A stretch of DNA of 9,256 nucleotides from Solirubrobacteraceae bacterium (GTDB lineage: Bacteria; Actinomycetota; Thermoleophilia; Solirubrobacterales; Solirubrobacteraceae): assembly GCA_024710825.1 (NCBI GenBank), contig JANJUA010000069.1, positions 1 through 9,256 of the forward strand, written 5' to 3'. Shown one piece after another: positions 6,289 through 9,256 of this stretch (the first letter of the stretch is position 1; each line of letters starts with the position of its first letter). The position numbers and the translations under genes were made by a program. Below the pieces are notes generated by a model that saw only the letters and a list, made by a program, of their open reading frames with translations, was not told where the DNA came from and made no database searches.

Positions 6289-7181
6289 GCGTCGCCGTCC
6301 CCCCTGCCAACGCCGACGTCGCCGTCGAGCCGCCCGCCGAGCGCGAGCGCTTCCAGAGCCTGCGCCGCCTGCTGCGCCAGCCGGCCGCCGCGGTCGCGCT
6401 GACCGTGCTCGCGCTGCTCGTCCTGCTCGTCGTCCTCGCCCCGCTCGTCGGCCGCTACGACCCGACCGAGGTCGCCCCGCGCGACCAGCTGCAGGGCCCC
6501 AGCGCGATGCACTGGTTCGGCACCGACGAGCTCGGTCGCGACCTCTACAGCCGGATCGTGTGGGGCGGGCGCCTCGCGCTCGGGATCGCCGTCGCGGCCA
6601 CCGCGATCGCGATGCTGCTCGGCACCCTGTGGGGCGGGATCGCCGCGATGCGCGGCGGCCTGGTCGACGAGATCCTGATGCGCATCGTCGACGGGATCAT
6701 GTCGATCCCGATCATCCTCACGGCGCTGATCCTCGTCGCCGCCTTCGGCGCATCGGTCACGAGCCTCGCGCTCATCCTCGGCCTGCTCCACGTACCGGTC
6801 ACGGCGCGCATGGTGCGCTCCGCGATCCTCGTCGAGCGCCACACCGAGTACTGCGTCGCGGCGACCGCCGCCGGCGCCTCCTGGTGGCGGCTGCTGCGGC
6901 GGGAGATCCTGCCCAACACGACGCCGACGCTGCTGGTCCAGGCCTCGCTGAACGCCGCCAGCATCATCCTCACGGAGGCGGCGCTGAGCTTCGTCGGCCT
7001 GGGCATCCAGCCGCCGGACGCGACCTGGGGCACGCTGCTGCAGCAGGGCTACGCGAAGATCTACACCGCGTACTGGTTCGTGATCTTCCCCGGGCTGTTC
7101 ATCTTCATCACGATCTGGGCGCTGAACGTGCTGGCCGACCAGCTGCAGGTCGTCCTCGACCCGCGGGAGGCCCACCGATGA
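6285..7181 (+). CDS. ABC transporter permease, DppC/OppC type, 298 aa
   Basis: Second half of the membrane channel, pairing with the preceding permease. A cytoplasmic N-terminal tail (1-35, proline- and arginine-rich) leads into the first helix at about 36-55. The DppC hallmark follows: HWFGTDELGRDLYSRIVWGGR (76-96). Further helices lie at about 97-118, 138-156, 159-178, 216-240 and 264-284. The ATPase-docking EAA loop reads EYCVAATAAGASWWRLLRREILPN (188-211). IQPPDATWGTLL (241-252) and the C-terminal VLADQLQVVLDP (282-293) are classic for the family. Length is normal. The start codon overlaps the previous stop (ATGA) and no clear ribosome-binding site is present, so translation is probably coupled to the upstream permease. 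The stop overlaps the next ATG in the same way. Confidence 0.95.
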   Translation: MSVAVPPANADVAVEPPAERERFQSLRRLLRQPAAAVALTVLALLVLLVVLAPLVGRYDPTEVAPRDQLQGPSAMHWFGTDELGRDLYSRIVWGGRLALGIAVAATAIAMLLGTLWGGIAAMRGGLVDEILMRIVDGIMSIPIILTALILVAAFGASVTSLALILGLLHVPVTARMVRSAILVERHTEYCVAATAAGASWWRLLRREILPNTTPTLLVQASLNAASIILTEAALSFVGLGIQPPDATWGTLLQQGYAKIYTAYWFVIFPGLFIFITIWALNVLADQLQVVLDPREAHR

Positions 7182-8197
7182 GCGTGCCGCTGCTGTCCGT
7201 GCGCGGCCTGTCGGTCGCCTTCCGCGACCGGCGCGGCGAGACCCTGCCGCTGCGCGAGGTCTCCTTCGACCTGCGTGCCGGCCAGCGCCTGGCGCTGGTG
7301 GGCGAGTCGGGCTCGGGCAAGTCGCTGACCGCCTTCGCGATCATGCGGCTGATCCGGCCGCCGGGCCGGATCGCGTCGGGCGAGATCCTGCTCGAGGGCC
7401 GCGACCTGCTCGGGCTCAGCGCGCGCCAGATGGCCGCGGTGCGCGGTGGCGAGATCGCGATGATCTACCAGAACCCGCTGTCGGCGATGAACCCGGTGCA
7501 GACGATCGCCCACCAGCTCGTCGAGGCGATCCGCCGCCACAGCGCGGTGAGCAAGGACGCCGCCCGGCGCCGCGCCATCGACCTCCTGGGCGAAGCCGGC
7601 GTCCCCGACGCGGCCAGCCGGATCGGCAGCTACCCGCACCAGTTCTCCGGCGGCATGCTCCAGCGCGTGGTCATCGCAATGGCGCTGGCCGCCGATCCGA
7701 AGCTGCTGATCGCCGACGAGGCGACCACCGCGCTGGACGTCACGACGCAGGCGCGCATCGTCGACCTGCTGGCGCGCATCGTCGACGATCGCGGCGCCGC
7801 GATCATGTTCATCACGCACGACCTCGGCGTCGCCGCCGCGCTGTGCGACGACGTCCAGGTCATGTACGCCGGGCGGATCGTCGAGCGCGCCGAGGCCCGG
7901 CGCTTCTACGAGCACCCGATCCACCCCTACTCGGAGGCGCTGCTGGAGGCGGTCTGCCGCCTGGACGCCGAGCCCGACCGGCGGCTGACGGCGATCCCCG
8001 GAAACCCGCCGCTGGCCGGCGCCTTCCCCAGCGGCTGCGCGTTCCACCCACGCTGCCCCCATGCCGTGCCCATCTGCGCCGAGCAGGCGCCCCCGCGGGT
8101 GCCGACCGGCGGGCCGGGCTGGTTCGCCGAGTGCCACCTCGGGCGCGAGCGCCTGGACGGCCTCACGCTCGCCGATGCCAAGGAGCCCCTCCCGTGA
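7178..8197 (+). CDS. ABC transporter ATP-binding protein, DppD/OppD type, 339 aa
   Basis: One of two ATPases that power the importer at the inner face of the membrane. Motifs in order: Walker A GESGSGKS (42-49), Q-loop YQNPLSAMNP (Gln98), signature FSGGMLQRV (156-164), Walker B LLIADE with catalytic Glu181, and the H-loop His214 in ITHDLG. The C-terminal oligopeptide-transporter extension is present: GCAFHPRCPHAVPIC and a later AECH give Cys287, Cys293, Cys300 and Cys319, the four-cysteine set known in this family to hold an iron-sulfur cluster. The family's usual DEPTTALD reads DEATTALD here. A good GGGAGG site (7165-7170) lies 7 bases before the ATG, and the start overlaps the previous stop. 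The DppD rather than DppF role follows from order, length and the cysteine extension. Confidence 0.95.
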   Translation: MSVPLLSVRGLSVAFRDRRGETLPLREVSFDLRAGQRLALVGESGSGKSLTAFAIMRLIRPPGRIASGEILLEGRDLLGLSARQMAAVRGGEIAMIYQNPLSAMNPVQTIAHQLVEAIRRHSAVSKDAARRRAIDLLGEAGVPDAASRIGSYPHQFSGGMLQRVVIAMALAADPKLLIADEATTALDVTTQARIVDLLARIVDDRGAAIMFITHDLGVAAALCDDVQVMYAGRIVERAEARRFYEHPIHPYSEALLEAVCRLDAEPDRRLTAIPGNPPLAGAFPSGCAFHPRCPHAVPICAEQAPPRVPTGGPGWFAECHLGRERLDGLTLADAKEPLP

Positions 8198-9048
8198 GCG
8201 CGCCGACGACGCCGTCAGGCGGGGAGGCGCCGCTGGTGACGATCCGCGACCTGGTCAAGCGCTACCGCCAGGGGCGCGGCGGCAGCCGCGCGCACGAGGT
8301 CGTCGCCGTCGACGGCGTCTCCCTGGAGATCCGAGCGGGAGAGACGTTCGCGCTCGTCGGCGAGTCGGGCTCGGGCAAGTCGACCGTCGCCAAGATGCTC
8401 CTCCGGCTGGAGCCGCCGACGTCGGGCACGATCGAGTTCGAGGGCCGCGACGTGTGGGCGCTCGACCGCGCCGGCCTCAAGACGCTGCGCCGCCGGCTGG
8501 CGATCGTCTTCCAGAACCCCGTCGCCTCGCTCAACCGCCGCCGGACGGTCGAGGAGATCATCGCGGCCCCGCTGGAGATCCACCGCATGGGCGACCGCGG
8601 CGCCCGGCGCCGGCGCGTCCACGAGCTGCTCGAGCTCGTCGGCCTCGACACGGTTCACGCCCGGCGCCTGCCCAGCGCGCTGTCGGGCGGCCAGTGCCAG
8701 CGCGTCGGGATCGCCCGCGCGCTCGCCCTGGAGCCGCGCCTGGTCATCCTCGACGAGGCGGTCTCCGCCGTCGACGTGTCGATCCGAGCGCAGATCCTCA
8801 ACCTGCTGCGCGACCTGCAGGAGCTGACCGGCGTCGCGTACCTGTTCATCTCGCACGACCTCGCCGTGGTGCACTCGATCGCGCCGCGCCTGGCCGTCAT
8901 GCAGCACGGGCGGATCGTCGAGGCCGGCACGCGCACCGAGGTCTTCGGCCGCCCGCAGCACGAGTACACCCGCGCGCTGCTGGCGGCGGTCCCCGAGCCC
9001 GACCCCGCCAACCCGTTCCCGCTGCGAAGGACGAAGGAGTCCGCATGA
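8194..9048 (+). CDS. ABC transporter ATP-binding protein, DppF/OppF type, 284 aa, short C-terminus
   Basis: Second ATPase, expected to form a heterodimer with the preceding one. Motifs: Walker A GESGSGKS (56-63), Q-loop FQNPVASLN (Gln107), signature LSGGQCQRV (163-171, Cys168 where Gln is usual), Walker B LVILDE with catalytic Glu188, and H-loop His221 in ISHDLAVV. All catalytic elements are intact, so it should hydrolyse ATP. It ends soon after ALLAAVPEPDP and lacks the cysteine-bearing extension present in its partner, making it 30-50 residues shorter than typical DppF. The stop codon is clean and the next gene starts immediately, so this is not a visible truncation by frameshift. GTG 8194 was chosen because AAGGAG (8180-8185) lies 8 bases upstream and the codon overlaps the previous stop (GTGA). 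The ABC domain starts at about residue 14. Confidence 0.94.
   Translation: MSAPTTPSGGEAPLVTIRDLVKRYRQGRGGSRAHEVVAVDGVSLEIRAGETFALVGESGSGKSTVAKMLLRLEPPTSGTIEFEGRDVWALDRAGLKTLRRRLAIVFQNPVASLNRRRTVEEIIAAPLEIHRMGDRGARRRRVHELLELVGLDTVHARRLPSALSGGQCQRVGIARALALEPRLVILDEAVSAVDVSIRAQILNLLRDLQELTGVAYLFISHDLAVVHSIAPRLAVMQHGRIVEAGTRTEVFGRPQHEYTRALLAAVPEPDPANPFPLRRTKESA
9034..9039 (+). promoter_or_regulatory. Ribosome-binding site fixing the SDR start
   Basis: AAGGAG lies 5 bases before the ATG at 9045, which itself overlaps the stop of the upstream ATPase gene. This supports that ATG as the true start of the truncated dehydrogenase gene. Confidence 0.75.
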
Positions 9049-9256
9049 CCGCATCCGCCACGGCGGCGACACGCCCCGTCGTGATCACCGGCGGCGCCTC
9101 CGGCATGGGGCGCGCCACCGCCGACGTGCTGGCCGCGGCCGGCCACCCCGTCGGGCTCGTCGACCGCGACGGCGACGCGCTCGGCTCGGCCGCGGCCGAG
9201 CTGCGCTCGACCGGCGCGCCCGTCGCGGTGGCGACCGCCGACGTCGCCGACGAGGA
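9045..9256 (+). CDS. Short-chain dehydrogenase/reductase (SDR), N-terminal 70 codons (runs off right edge)
   Basis: Partial gene with no stop in the window. The translation starts MTASATAATR and then shows the classical SDR nucleotide-binding fold: first strand PVVITGG, the glycine motif TGGASGMG (15-22), a helix, a second strand ending VGLVDRD with Asp40, and ADVAD (65-69), the motif that contacts the adenine ring. Aspartate at the end of the second strand usually means NAD(H) rather than NADP(H). The catalytic Tyr-Lys region lies beyond the edge, so the substrate cannot be judged. It overlaps the DppF-type gene by ATGA and has a strong AAGGAG site, so it belongs to the same operon. An oxidoreductase co-transcribed with the transporter suggests that the imported or released compound carries a hydroxyl or keto group; this is inference. 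Confidence 0.9.
   Translation, partial: MTASATAATRPVVITGGASGMGRATADVLAAAGHPVGLVDRDGDALGSAAAELRSTGAPVAVATADVADE

Noticed and set aside
1..9256. Mobile element, CRISPR array, tRNA, toxin-antitoxin or phage signatures
   Set aside because: I found no transposase or integrase motifs, no regular repeat array, no cloverleaf-like sequence and no shift in base composition between genes. The locus looks like ordinary chromosomal catabolic DNA.

Overview
The window comes from a very GC-rich bacterial genome, with coding third positions almost always G or C. GTG starts, a TTGACT/TAGCGT promoter and chains of 4-base ATGA/GTGA gene overlaps all fit an actinobacterium. A Thermoleophilia/Solirubrobacterales-type soil actinomycete is my guess, but the sequence alone does not prove the lineage. 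No tRNA, rRNA, CRISPR array, insertion sequence or integrase was seen.

The layout is a divergent locus built around a 180-base intergenic region (2168-2347). The left arm, on the minus strand, holds an N-acyl-D-amino-acid deacylase-like amidohydrolase (2167 to 542). It overlaps by a GTGA tetranucleotide an M20 metallopeptidase that runs off the left edge (545 to 1). The right arm, on the plus strand, reads: a second, different M20 deacylase/peptidase (2348-3679); a lipoprotein family 5 solute-binding protein (3710-5290); two permeases of the DppB and DppC type (5332-6288, 6285-7181); two ABC ATPases of the DppD and DppF type (7178-8197, 8194-9048); and the first 70 codons of a short-chain dehydrogenase/reductase (9045 to the right edge). 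From the first permease onward every gene overlaps the next by 4 bases, so the right arm is almost certainly one operon that continues past the window.

The likely shared task is capture and breakdown of small amide-bonded compounds. The lipoprotein and the ABC transporter import a peptide-like or N-acylated substrate, and three amidohydrolases (two M20, one D-aminoacylase-like) cleave it in the cytoplasm. The aminoacylase-like enzyme keeps the metal ligands of its family but appears to have lost several of its usual substrate-side motifs, so the true substrate is open. The SDR suggests an oxidation/reduction step on a released product. Control probably lies in the divergent intergenic region, which holds a good plus-strand promoter, a weak overlapping minus-strand promoter candidate, a 12-base perfect palindrome and a spaced inverted repeat. 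No regulator gene is present in the window. Overall this is a recognisable catabolic/transport locus with some unusual details rather than a clearly new type of system.
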